In this document: piece after piece, positions 1 to 10,545 of the stretch
Layout: each line of letters opens with the position of its first letter
Position numbering within the stretch: position 1 is the first letter of the stretch
Source: Rhizoctonia solani
Lineage: Eukaryota > Basidiomycota > Agaricomycetes > Cantharellales > Ceratobasidiaceae
Assembly: GCF_016906535.1 (NCBI RefSeq)
Contig: NC_057379.1
Span: 1,426,001-1,490,000, forward strand
DNA length: 64,000 bases
Reading direction: 5' to 3'
Made by a program: the position numbers and the translations under genes
The notes under the pieces: model-generated
What the model saw: the letters and a program-made list of their open reading frames with translations, nothing else
Databases searched by the model: none
Told to the model about the DNA's origin: nothing

Positions 1-887
1 CCGAACGAGGTCGTGAAGAATGGCCCGAGCATGGGGATGTTTTGAGGGAAAAGCTCCCATTCATGGTGAACAAAAACACCCGGAATGCAAACTAATCGAT
101 CAGAAATTGCCTGCAGAGAAAGGCTATGATTAAGAAAACCCCAGGTTATGCAAAGTAGGATTCACCTGTAGGAACATCTCGCTAGCTTCCTCGAGCGAAA
201 AGTCAGGATGATGGGATATGTATTCGAAAATTCTACCACTGTGCCCGTTGTCCTTATTCCCCACATGACTTGGATCTAGTTAGCCTCATTACCAGACACG
301 GAACAAGACGGACCTACCCCATTAGCGACGCAGCTGTGGATACCCACCACGCTGCAATAGGCAGCCCATGAACGTGTTTGCAAGGTACCGATACACCTCC
401 GTTAAGAAGGTCTTCAATTATCCAACTTGGCTTTCTAATAGCTCGACCTTCAGCATGAGTTACGCTGGGTTCCTGAAGTTCTCTAGCTATCCATATCCCG
501 AAGCAATCTTCCAGGTATTTGATTATGTCGGTTGGGTTGATCGTCGGTAGCCTGGGCTCGTCATCTTCAGGAGTACTCACAATCCTGATTCGGCTCGCGT
601 GTTCGGAAGACTGAGCGCTCAGATATCTCCTTGCTTTAGGCATTTCCGGGGCATAAGCATATAGAGCTACAGGAAATGTAAGTAGAGAACTGTGGTGGCC
701 CGAAGAACTCACGTACAAACGAATAAATCTGGGAACTTTTCGACCATCCTGAGAGCTGTTTTTATAGCTGGCCGCAGATGGCCTAGGTTTCCTGATCAGT
801 AAATATGGTTAACTGAGATGTACCAGACAACATACCCCAGGCGGGCCCAGAGATAAATATAATGTGCTTCAACGTTGAATCGGACAT
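1..887 (-). CDS. UDP-glycosyltransferase UGT1, 5' part (runs off window start)
   Basis: N-terminal half of a GT1-family UDP-glycosyltransferase, an enzyme that moves a sugar from a UDP-sugar onto a small acceptor. The start at 887 opens MSDSTLKHIIFI, followed by the SGPAWG turn that precedes the first intron, as in the other UGT genes here. The large exon at about 314-680 carries the VYQ/APEMPKARRYL, IRELQEPSVT-like and DLLNGGVSVPCKHVHGLP segments found in the paralogues. Homology continues below it to position 1 (the segment matching EWELV in UGT2), so the C-terminal sugar-donor domain lies outside. It is closer to UGT2 than to UGT4-6 (AKELQE versus VKETQQ). Acceptor unknown. A TATA box lies 61 bp upstream. 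Confidence 0.8.
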
Positions 888-947
888 GTTCAGAGGTGGC
901 TTAGTATTGGATAGTTGATGATGGGCTGTAGTGACACCAGCCCTCAC

Positions 948-955
948 TATTTATA
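948..955 (-). promoter_or_regulatory. TATA box of UGT1
   Basis: TATAAATA on the minus strand, 61 bp before the ATG at 887. The spacing matches the TATA-like boxes of UGT2, 4, 5, 6 and 7. Confidence 0.6.
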
Positions 956-2126
956 CAGTCTCCTCTTGCCGTATCCACTCATATAGTTATTTTTGCGTAT
1001 TCCGCACGCATGGTTCTCATATGTAGAGAATCGGGTATATCAGTGATAGATGTCACAAATAGTCAAATTGGCCTGTGAGATAGTGAGATTCATTGCCATT
1101 GGCCTGTGAAGAGGCAGGGCGTAGGCAAATGGATGTTGTGATTGGGTTGGGGGGCTAAGTTCATAACTGCCGATCACGGCCCAGGCTATGCCCAAATATT
1201 ACGTCATTGTCATCGGGTCCATCTTTCTCACTTCCATTGCTACTATGGCCGATCGTGAATGGGCTACTGGGGACAAGCACGGGGCACGAGGGGCGATAGA
1301 GTCCATCGGCGGTCATAGGTTGTTTCTGACTAGTTGCATTAAAATTTCACGGATGTTTTATTAGCCATTATATCTGTTAGGTTAGGAAAATCATGGAACT
1401 GGTTCGATGCGGTATGAATATGCTATTGTTATAACCCCAGAAGGTAGTTTCCCCATTGCAATGCACATGATTCTTCTTCGAGTTGATTTACGTTAAATCT
1501 GATGTAACCTATAGGCTTGCCGTACAGTCCGTTGGCTGTGCAACGCAATGTCCTTTTGTAAGCGTCACTAAACCACACTTAGGTATGTATTATTTGTGTC
1601 GTCTGCTCGATAGGAAGTTAAGATCGTTTGCCTATGCAGGGCTCAATAGACCCATTGCAGTAGTACTCCTTTCTACGCATTTTCCGTCTTGTCTGTCTGC
1701 ACTGTTTGTAGTTCGGCCATGGACGCGCGGACCGAGCCAGAGCTTGGAGCCCCATTGCACTGGGCGTCTGTCGATTTCGATGCTATCTCCTTCTGTAGGG
1801 ATACCTTCGGATCCCCTACCACGAATAGCGATTTTACTTCGATTAACCGTACCGCCAATTCCAACGTGCGTTCCGCATGTTCTCGTAGCGCCGATTCGCT
1901 GCAGTGGAGCCATCAAGATAAAGCCAACAACGGGGATTCTGCCTAAGATGGGATACACATCACAGTGAGGCTGCGTGGAATTCTTCGTGATGGTGCTCAT
2001 ATACAGCAATTGGTACTCTTCCCTCTCGGGCATGGATGGGTTCTACACAGTGAATGCAGTGCCGAATTTTGTAACGTCGAGTCAAAGATAAAGATGCGAT
2101 GGAGTGAACGACGTACGCTTAACGAT
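956..2126. other. Intergenic region, no gene recognised
   Basis: Separates the divergent UGT1 and hydrolase genes. Overlapping open frames between about 1483 and 2033 on both strands have no recognisable domain and no consistent exon pattern. They are treated as chance frames or hydrolase 5' leader. Confidence 0.5.
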
Positions 2127-4733
2127 ATGGCTCCTCGAGGACCTATTCTATTTGGCGTCGCTGCGCTTGCCTCGGTTGTCAGCGCAAGCTCTTGGTCGCT
2201 CCCCGAGGGCTACCATCGATTTGCACCTCGTACAGAGGGATTCAACTGGAGCCCTTGTGATGAGGATGCCTCTGGTTCCCGTGAATGCTCCCGTTTTGAG
2301 GTTCCTCTCGATTGGGCAAATAGTACTGCTGGAAAGGCAACGCTTGCCGTCGCGCGATACAAGGCCACAGCAACTCCTAGACTTGGGACTCTGTTTATCA
2401 ATCCTGGTGGCCCAGGTGCGTCACACTCCTCCGCTCAATACCAAACAAAATGAAACAAATCCCTCATTCTGTATAGGTGGCAGTGGAGTAGGAACAATAA
2501 TATCATCCAACGCCGAAGAACTTTCTTCAATGTCGGGTGGCCAGTACGACATCGTTAGTAAGTACACTTTTATTGTACTAAAAGGTCGTCTTGAGCTCAT
2601 CCATTGCAAACAGGTTGGGATCCTCGTGGTGTCGGTTCTTCTGTCCCGCGCGCAGAATGCTTCAAGACCGCAGCTGAAGAAGCCGCGTTCTGGGAGGGCA
2701 CCATTCCACACGCCGGGTTAGAGGCTCGAGGAAATTTCACCGATCAGCATGATCTTGATGTCTTTTACGAACAAGTCGACGAAGTGGACGTCTTGCTTGA
2801 GGAACTCGGCGAAAGATGCATAAATTTTAGTCCTGAGACTTTCCAGTATATCGGAACCGCTGCTGCTGTACGTGATATGGTTGCGATGCATGATATTCTA
2901 GAGGGACCGGATAAGCCCATCGATTTTTGGGGATTATCTTACGGCACAGTCATTGGCATCTATTTGGTCAACAGTACGTTTCAGTCATGGTTGGCACCAG
3001 TTAATTAGTTTAACAGTTGGTTCTAGTGTTCCCGGATCGCGTTGGGCGCGTAGTACTTGACGGTGTTGTGGATCCTGTGTACTGGGCGAACCACCCCGCG
3101 CACGAGGTTAGTTAGTAAAAACCAGACTATGTTCAAACTAAATTCTAAAAAACCGGTTATACAGATGTGGGGAGTCAAGACAGAGTCGACCGATGAAGCA
3201 TTGACAGGATTCGTTACTGCGTGTGCTGCTGCTGGCCCATCGGGATGCGCCCTCGCTACCAATGATTCTACTCCTGAAAGTCTCCGGGCACTGATGTACG
3301 GTCTAATCGATGTAAGTAAAATGCACACTGGTTCATTGAGGAGAACTTATGACTGGTTGTTTAGGCTGCCTATGATTACAAGCGCCAAGTAGGCCCAAAT
3401 GCCACGATTGGGTCTGCAAACATTCGGTGTGAGTCTAAAATACCGTTGCTTCTGATGTTAAGACTCACAGTTGGAAAAAGCTATACTGTACCAGGGAATG
3501 TACTCGCCAACGGGATGGCCCAGATTGGCAAATCAATTAGCTAGATGCGTTGATGAATTCCGCAACGCCTCATTGTTATCAAACTCGACCCACAAGCGAT
3601 CAATTCGTGCACCCTTAGTCGACCTTGTTCGTCGTCAAAATACCAACAACGGAACCTCTGAAGATGAAAGGGCTGTCGACTACTCGTTCCAAGGCGTAAC
3701 GTGCGCAGATGCAGCTGACCCAGGCAACGTCACCACCAAGGATGTCTTCGATTTCATGGTAAAGGTTTCTCGTGAAGTTAGTCCAATATGTGAGTTCTCA
3801 GATTTTTGTACCAAAGCGGTACGCCTAATTATAATCTCGCCAGTCGGTCCGTCGTGGGGTGACGCCGGCTTGTATTGCCATCGTTGGCCAGTCCGGGCTG
3901 TTGAGAGATATACAGGACCCTGGAACAAGAAGCTCGCTAACCCTATTCTTGTGATCGGCATGTGACTCTCCTCCCGAGTTTTTTCGTTGGCTTACCTAGT
4001 GGTTAATCAGGCAATGAAGCCGATCCCGTGACACCTTATATCTCTGCAAAAAGGGTTGCAGACGCATTGGGCGATTCTGCTATTTTGATTGAACAAGACG
4101 ACTATGGTGTAAGCTCTAGCAAGGCGAGGCTATTATATGCGTGTCTAATATGCTTTTTTTAGCACTCGTCGCTCGCTATGCACTCGACCTGGTGTGTAGA
4201 TCGTCTCTCTCTTTGGATTATCGGCTGACTCCAAATGATAGCACGATAACTGCACTTCAGGATTATTTTATGAGTAATAAGCTTCCTAGCCAAGATAAAC
4301 TTTGCGGAGTGCGCCGGATCTTCATTCCTTATCGGTCTTTGGGGCTAATTTCTTCGCATGATAGACAAATCAAGAGCTTTTCCCCGGACCTGGCGTCACA
4401 AAAGCTACGGTATCTAAACTCAGTGCCCACAGCCTGTCGACCAATTCTATCTCGCTCGAGGAAGAACTGAAAGATGAGCTGGAAAAGGCTCGTGAACATG
4501 GGGACAAATTGTTCATCGCCGTCATTGCACTTGCCACCGCCGCCGGCCTTTTGCTCCTGGGCGTCCTGTTCTCGTGCATTCGTAGTCGTCAGAAATCGAA
4601 ACGTGCACTCGCCACATATATACCCCGCAGAGCATTTGAAAAAGGAGGTGAGGACGAAGGACACACGTATGACGATCCTTACCACGAGGGAGCGGGCGCC
4701 AAGCCAGGTGGATACTCGCGCGTCGAGACATGA
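2127..4733 (+). CDS. TAP-type alpha/beta hydrolase (tripeptidyl-aminopeptidase-like), membrane anchored
   Basis: Serine hydrolase expected to cleave peptides or esters outside the cell or in the secretory lumen. The start at 2127 begins MAPRGPILFGVAALASVVSA, a signal peptide; an in-frame ATG at 2094 would add 11 polar residues and is less likely. Domains in order: oxyanion NPGGPGGSG (junction 2415/2477), SWDPRGVG, nucleophile elbow GLSYGT (about 2930), TAP C-terminal domain with acid residue in NEADPVTP (about 4013) and GHSSL histidine (junction about 4110/4162). Next comes an acidic helix EEELKDELEKA, one transmembrane helix (about 4509-4580) and a basic cytosolic tail ending YSRVET. Exons include 2127-2415, 2477-2557, 2614-2973, 3027-3106 and 3165-3311. 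One intron (3958-4010) appears to use a GC donor. The intron near 3429-3470 is ambiguous. All three catalytic residues are present. Confidence 0.85.
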
Positions 4734-6112
4734 GTGGGTGGTAGTCTATATGTACGCATATTCTGGAATGGCTCGGACATAATCAAAATGATCACCATCA
4801 CTCAGTATTGAACATTTTTGTACTATTGGAAGTATTTAAACCTCGTGCACCCCTCCCAAACCGCATAAATGTAACATTTTGATATCAGCGTTACGTTACA
4901 CTCCTAAACTCTTGAGGTCAGCAAAGTTCAATTTTAACTGATCTAGCCTTCGGTTCCTCACCTCCATCCGCGAAGCCATGTGCAACACCATGTTTTATTC
5001 TAGGAGCTTCCGCCAAGATCGGGGCCTATAGTGTGTTTTCTACTGTGTCAACATTCTTGCTCTGGAAATTGGGGTCTAGCGGGGACGAATATGTGCTATA
5101 TTCAGACCAACGAAATAGTCCATGGTTCCTAACAATCTAATTTCTGTCTACCACAATCGAGTTGTTATTTGGAACACTCCTATCAGAGTACTGCTTGCTA
5201 AGACTGAAAGTGCAACACAAGCAGCCTTGTCGCCACCGTGCATCTGTTGATTTAACCTGGTCTTTGCCTCTGCTTCAGATTCTCAAGGCCTTGTACACTG
5301 ATACACTCATGCCCCTTGAGATCACAAGCCCTATCAAATCTCTTGAAACTATTTAAACAGTAACCAGTAGTTACCTAACTCTGTCGTATCGCCTTGCGTC
5401 ATCCCGGGTGGACCTCGCCCTATTGAGCCGTGGTAAGAACCCACCCACGCATGCTCACATATGCTCGTACCATCCCGATTTCTTACGCGTCCCCTTATAT
5501 TCTTTACCGTATCTCGCCTACAAAACCTCGTGTCTCTTATCCACATGTACTCCAAGTATTCTACGCTCTGAAATTAGATAACAAACCAATATGTATAGGA
5601 TGAGCTGTACAATACAGCCCTTACCGCCATCTCACTTTACTTTAACCGGTTCGACTTAAGGACTCAGGCATTCCCTCCCCAAATAGCGCATATATATACA
5701 TATCCTTGAGTTATTTCTCTTTTATTTACGATGTTGATCATGGTGTATTATTATTAACTCAAAATAAAGATAGTTCCTGGATAGGGGGATCTTTAACGCA
5801 AATGTGGAAAGTCGTTGGGCAATCAAGTGAGAATAGATCTTTGGAACCAGGGACGTTCTGGTAGAACGCTTATAACCAGCTAGGGTTGTACGTTCCTCGC
5901 GCATATACTCGTGTTCATCTCGATTTTTTATCCAGGTCCTGAAAGGGGTAGGGCCTGCCAGATACAAGCCTGGTCTTCTCTCGAAAGGAAAAACAATCGC
6001 ACATTTCAGCCGACTTTGGCTGATTCGTGGATCAGATCAAAGTCGCCTGGTTGATTCCTTGCGCACAATTCAAAATGATAAGTACTGTATTGTCGAATTC
6101 TCCTTGATAACG
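4734..6112. other. Intergenic region, nothing recognised
   Basis: AT-rich spacer between the convergent hydrolase and UGT2 genes. Only short unrelated frames; no RNA gene or transposon ends seen. Confidence 0.5.
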
Positions 6113-8019
6113 CTACAAAAGACCCATCATTTTACCAAATTTCTCCAATTCGATGTCTGCACTCCCACCAGGAGCGAGTGAGTTTGCAATAGCCTTCCCC
6201 AGTAACCTGGTGTTCGCCCGCTGATGCTCTCCTCTCGGACCTTTAGTCAGCTCAAGTATGCCCCTCATCTCTTCGCGGACGGCATCATCAGATCCCACAA
6301 TCTTGACCTCGGCGCCGTTTCGATAAGCTGCAGACTTGGCGGGGCCGGTGCGAACTTGCAGCAGTTCGAATCCGCAGTTGTGCACGCTAGCAATTTGGGA
6401 AGCATTGGCAGGTTGATCGGACTACAATTATAGATCAATAAAGTCGTTCGTGTACAGAATCAGCGACTCACGACAAACGGCCAAAATATCATCGGAACAC
6501 CTCGTACAAGAGCCTCGGTAGACGAACTCCATCCTCCGTGGGATATAAAGTAGTGAATCGCCTAGTTCTGCCATTAGAGTCTAGTTCAAGCCAGCTGGAT
6601 CAAGTAAACCTACAGGATGTTCGAGCACTTGAGTTTGATTCGTCCATTCTGGAAAGATCGCGTTTCCGGCCCGAATATGCGCATCAATCCACGATTGGTC
6701 GACTTGCGCACCCCGAGACGAAAGCGCAAAAATGAACCTCAGCCCGGCCTTGGGTATTTCGTCCAGAGCAGCCATGAGGTGAGAGGTTGAGCTTGGAGGA
6801 GGGAAGAAAACAGTTCCGAATGCAACATAAACAACTGAATGAGATCCCTTTTCGGCGTATGTGCGGTCTAAGAACTGAGTTACAGGCGAATCAGGATCGG
6901 GCTGCTGTGGCGAAGGAAGATCGACGGCGGGCCCGATGAAAAATGGTGACAGGGGCTGGCTGAGCGCGTTCGAAAGAGCACCGGCAGATATAGGCTCCTA
7001 TTGACACGAATATACCCATTATATGACATGTACATGGAAGATTCGAGGAATATAACTCACCATCTCGAGTGTAGTACAGCAAATCATCGCATCAATGTAC
7101 TTGAGCATATTCTCTCGCCTTGCGGCCAAACTTGACACAAGCGGAGGAGCGAACGGAAGGTATTGAGTAACGAGTTCCCACTCATGGTGGACCGGAAGCC
7201 CTGGTATACAGACCAGTCGATCTGAGAAGCTCTATAAATCGAAGTCAAACATCATAAAACAAATAAAATATAAAGTCAGACTTACCTCAAGGTAGATTTT
7301 GCTCAGTTCGGCCGGTGGGGTGCCTTTTTGCTGGACCAGATGTTCATAGATCCTGCCTCCGTGACCATTCTCCTTGTTTCCTTGTTGGCTAGAAGCTGGA
7401 TTGAGAAGATGATAAATAAATTGGGAACAGGAGCCTACCTGATCAAGGATGCCGCCGTGGTCGACCACCATGTCACAACCGGAAGGTTATGTACGTCTTT
7501 GCATGCCAAAGACACGCCTCCATTAAACAGGTCCTCGATAATCCAACTCGGCTTCGCGACAGTTCGACCTTCGATTTGGGTTGTACCGGTTTCTTGAAGC
7601 TCTTTGGCGATCCATGAGCTGAATGCTTGTTCCAAGTACTCGATGATTGCGACAGGATTGGCAGGGGATAGCGCGGGCTGAACTTCATCTCCGGAAGCAT
7701 TGATGATCCCGATTCGGCTCGAGTACTTCGAAGGTTGAGCGGCGAGGTACTTCCTAGCTTTGGGTACTTCGAGGTCGTACACAAAGAAAGCTTCGAGAGG
7801 GATCAACAACTAAAACTAATAGGGACTTTCCAAGGTACTTACATATGAAAATGCTGTCAAATTTCTCAACCATCCGAAGTGAAGTCTTCAGAGATGGACG
7901 CAGGTGACCTAGACCGTCAGACACAATTCAGTAAGACGCTTTTTGTGATACACCTGGAATAGCTCACCCCATGAAGGTGCAGAAACAAATACCACATGGC
8001 TCAAGGGTGTGTCAGACAT
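6113..8019 (-). CDS. UDP-glycosyltransferase UGT2
   Basis: GT1-family UDP-glycosyltransferase, probably cytosolic, acceptor unknown. The start at 8019 reads MSDTPLSHVVFV. Exon 1 (7968-8019) is 52 nt, as in UGT4, 5 and 7. Readable segments: SAPSWG/HLRP (intron 1), FFVYDLEVPKARKYL, AKELQETGT, DRLVCIPGLPVHHEWE (about 7200), [19 protein letters not shown] and YVAFGTVFFPP (about 6800-6870). The donor-binding signature is EWTNQTQVLEHP plus AIHYFISHGGWSSSTEA and GVPMIFWP (6500-6650). The C-terminal exon (HNCGFELLQVRTGP) ends at a TAG at 6113. No break seen across the eight exons. The HGGWSS variant replaces the HGGWNS of the paralogues. Confidence 0.85.
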
Positions 8020-8082
8020 ATCACAAGTTACCGCTTGGTGTCAGTCAATTGGACGATGGAACAGAACGATGGGCTTGGCCAG

Positions 8083-8088
8083 TTTATA
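8083..8088 (-). promoter_or_regulatory. Probable TATA box of UGT2
   Basis: TATAAA on the minus strand, 64 bp before the ATG at 8019, the spacing of the other UGT promoters. A second TATAAAAA lies at 8101-8108. Confidence 0.5.
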
Positions 8089-8108
8089 CTCACAAAGCTC
8101 TTTTTATA

Positions 8109-9213
8109 GCTGCCGGATCCTGATATCTCATCTCCATCAAAACCAGGAGTGTTACTAAGAGCTCTGGATCTGGACTGCCATATGGCTGTGGCTATTCACA
8201 GGCTCAGCAACGTCCGGGCTCCACGCAACTCTTGATCATCAACGTTCATACTATCTTAGGAATCTACTGGGTAACTGAGCTCACAGAATAAGTAAAGTAT
8301 GGGTCAGCTACTTACAGCAGCCTCGTGGAGATCACCGAGCACCCCGAGCACTCAGTCACCCTAGGCATTACTGGTTTATAATCATAGTCAGCAACTAGAG
8401 TACCTGACCAATCACCCATCAAATGATACGAGGGCTCGTGAGAACTGATGATCACATGAGCCTTCCAACTGCGTCCCGCTACGGTATATAGCGTCCGCAA
8501 GGAGCAGCGTCTTCTCCAGACATCGAGTCGAGGCTTCACTACTCACCCGGATTATATTTATGTAATTATTGGGTATTAATGAATGTTGGTATCGATGAAC
8601 ATATGAATGAGTCGTCTGTGATATGTGATATATGCGAGTGGAGTCAAATCGGCGGTTTGGATATGGCCGGGATCCCCGAGACAGGAGTACGAGTCGCTGG
8701 GGTGGCCAAGAAATTTCACCCGCCACCAGAGAGAGATGGATTGTTGGACACAAAAAGGGGCCAAGTGTGCTACCCCAACCTTGGGAGCGATGTGGTCGCA
8801 GGCAAGGGAGCTGCACTCGATCTTTTTCGTAAGCGCCGACTAAAGCCTCAAGTATTGGTCATGCGTCTATGGGGGCTGCGAAATACCACCTCATAAATCA
8901 TGCATATCTGGGAGATTTAGCGATACTCGAAAATAATCTGAAGAAGGGCCACTAGCGCAAATGTGTCTCCTTCTCCATTATACTTCTCTGCATGCGCTAC
9001 GTACTTTTGAAATAACACATATATATTGCATGGCAACCACCAACAACCATATGTGTACATATAATGCTCAAACAAGTGCGTAGAACACCAAAAATGATCT
9101 GAAAGTTCTTTTCTATAATAAAATACCCCCTCGATACTATTACGAGAGCGCTCTTCGACTGAGCCGACAAAAAATCTTAAATAAGCAACTTATAATACTC
9201 TCTCATTTTGTTG
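8109..9213. other. Intergenic region, nothing recognised
   Basis: Between the UGT2 promoter and the 3' end of the UGT3 relic. Overlapping open frames at 8412-8896 on both strands show no domain and are treated as chance. Confidence 0.4.
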
Positions 9214-10047
9214 CTAGTTAGCATCTTTATACCAAGCTTGTTCCCTCAATGTGTGAACGGGTCGGCAGTAGTCTTTTCCAGAGCTCGAGTGTTCGTACGC
9301 TGATGTACGCCTCTCGGCGCTTTGCTCAACTACAGTACATGCTTCATCTCTCCGTACCGCTTCGTCGGTGCCTATCACGTGGACGTCGCCACCTTTTTGA
9401 TAAGCCATAGACTTGGCCGGTCGAGTACAGACTTGCAAGAACTCAAATCCACAGTCGTGTACATTAGTGATTTGCATGGTATTTATCATTTGGTCGCCCT
9501 GAGAGGTTGTTTGGACGCAGTGTGTGTACGTGTATTGAAAGAAGATAACTCACAGCAAAGGGCCAAAAAATCATCGGGGCCCTGTTCATAAGCGTCTCGG
9601 TAGACAAGTTCCATCCTCCATAAGATAAGAAATAACGGACTACCTGTGACCCAACTATCCATAAGTTATGAAACTCGAGCGACCATCAGTTCCCGTCTCA
9701 GCACTAGTACTCCCAGGACTCTCGAAAACTGCGGCTTGATTCGTCTGTTCAGGAAATATTGTGTTCCCTGCTTGAATGTGCTCATCCATCCATGAATTAT
9801 CTACTACAGTACCCGCTGGCGAGATTGCAGAGATAAATCTCAAACCGGTCTTGGGAATCTTATTGACAACCACCACGAGGTAAGACGTCGAGCTTGGAGG
9901 AGGGAAAAAGATTGACCCAAAAGCAACGTAAATCATGGAACACGCTCCTGTCTTGACATGTGTGTGGGCCAGAAACTGACACTGTACAAGCTCAAAGTAC
10001 TGAAAATGAGTAAGTGTGTTTACGTAGAAATTGAAGTGAAATCAAGA
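9214..10047 (-). pseudogene. UGT3, truncated and decayed UDP-glycosyltransferase
   Basis: Only the 3' half of a UGT gene is left. Recognisable are YVAFGSIFFPPPSS and KIPKTGLRFISA (9730-9930), an altered signature with YGGWN in place of HGGWN (about 9615-9640), and the last exon [10 protein letters not shown] (9400-9450). The last exon loses its frame after the DEAVR segment, so the conserved C-terminus is missing. The 5' half is absent. It does not reappear beyond the retroelement that begins at 10053, so it was probably lost before that insertion. Closest in wording to UGT2. Confidence 0.8.
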
Positions 10048-10052
10048 TCAAT
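10048..10052. repeat. Target-site duplication TCAAT, left copy (outer element)
   Basis: TCAAT directly before the left LTR. The identical pentamer follows the right LTR at 25249-25253, giving a 5-bp duplication as gypsy integrases make. Confidence 0.9.
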
Positions 10053-10389
10053 TGTAAGGAATGCCTGATATTCGTATATTTACTCTACTATATGCGAACC
10101 CCTTACATAATCGAGTCGGCTATGCTCACCCGACTTACCACCTCGGCCCACCTGTCACTCTTCTCTATTGTTTGTATCTGATTTCTAACTATATACTCTC
10201 GTTTGGTTTATTCCGCTTACTCATGTACGAACCCCGTTGACCTTATAAGGTCCCGGGGGGGGATCTTCTGATAACTGTCTTTACTTTCAACCACAACAAT
10301 CGAGTGTTTTACGGATTGTCATTACCTCGGCGACACGGTCGCCATCGACGTTCGTATTTACAGTAGTGGACGATAAGTGAAACCTTACA
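10053..10389 (+). repeat. Left LTR of outer element
   Basis: 337 bp, begins TGTAAGG and ends CCTTACA. A TATA-like CTTATAAGG lies at about 10242. By eye it has no difference from the right LTR. Confidence 0.95.
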
Positions 10390-10545
10390 TTTTTTGACAT
10401 ACTAATTGCAACACTCGTATCGAGTTTATACTCGACGAACTTCGAACGACAGAGTAACGGGTTGGCCTCCGTTACACTGTCCCATTTTACTTTATTTTAA
10501 TTTCTTCAATTGCTGATCGATCACAGAGAATAGTACGTACTGAAC
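10390..10545 (+). other. Leader of outer element
   Basis: 156 bp between the LTR and the gag ATG, starting TTTTTTGACATAC. No clear tRNA-complementary primer site was recognised. An 8-nt stretch (CGAGTGTT in the LTR, its complement in the leader) is too short to call self-priming. Confidence 0.5.

Noticed and set aside
1483..2033. Overlapping open frames on both strands of 63-161 residues
   Set aside because: No domain, no agreement on strand, and the region lies just before the hydrolase start; more likely leader or chance.
8412..8896. Frames of 134 and 105 residues on opposite strands
   Set aside because: They overlap each other over the same DNA and neither shows a recognisable motif or intron pattern.
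10301..10308. Self-priming in the outer element from an 8-nt LTR/leader match
   Set aside because: Too short, and the LTR match lies about 57 bp beyond the TATA-like box, not at the expected transcript start.
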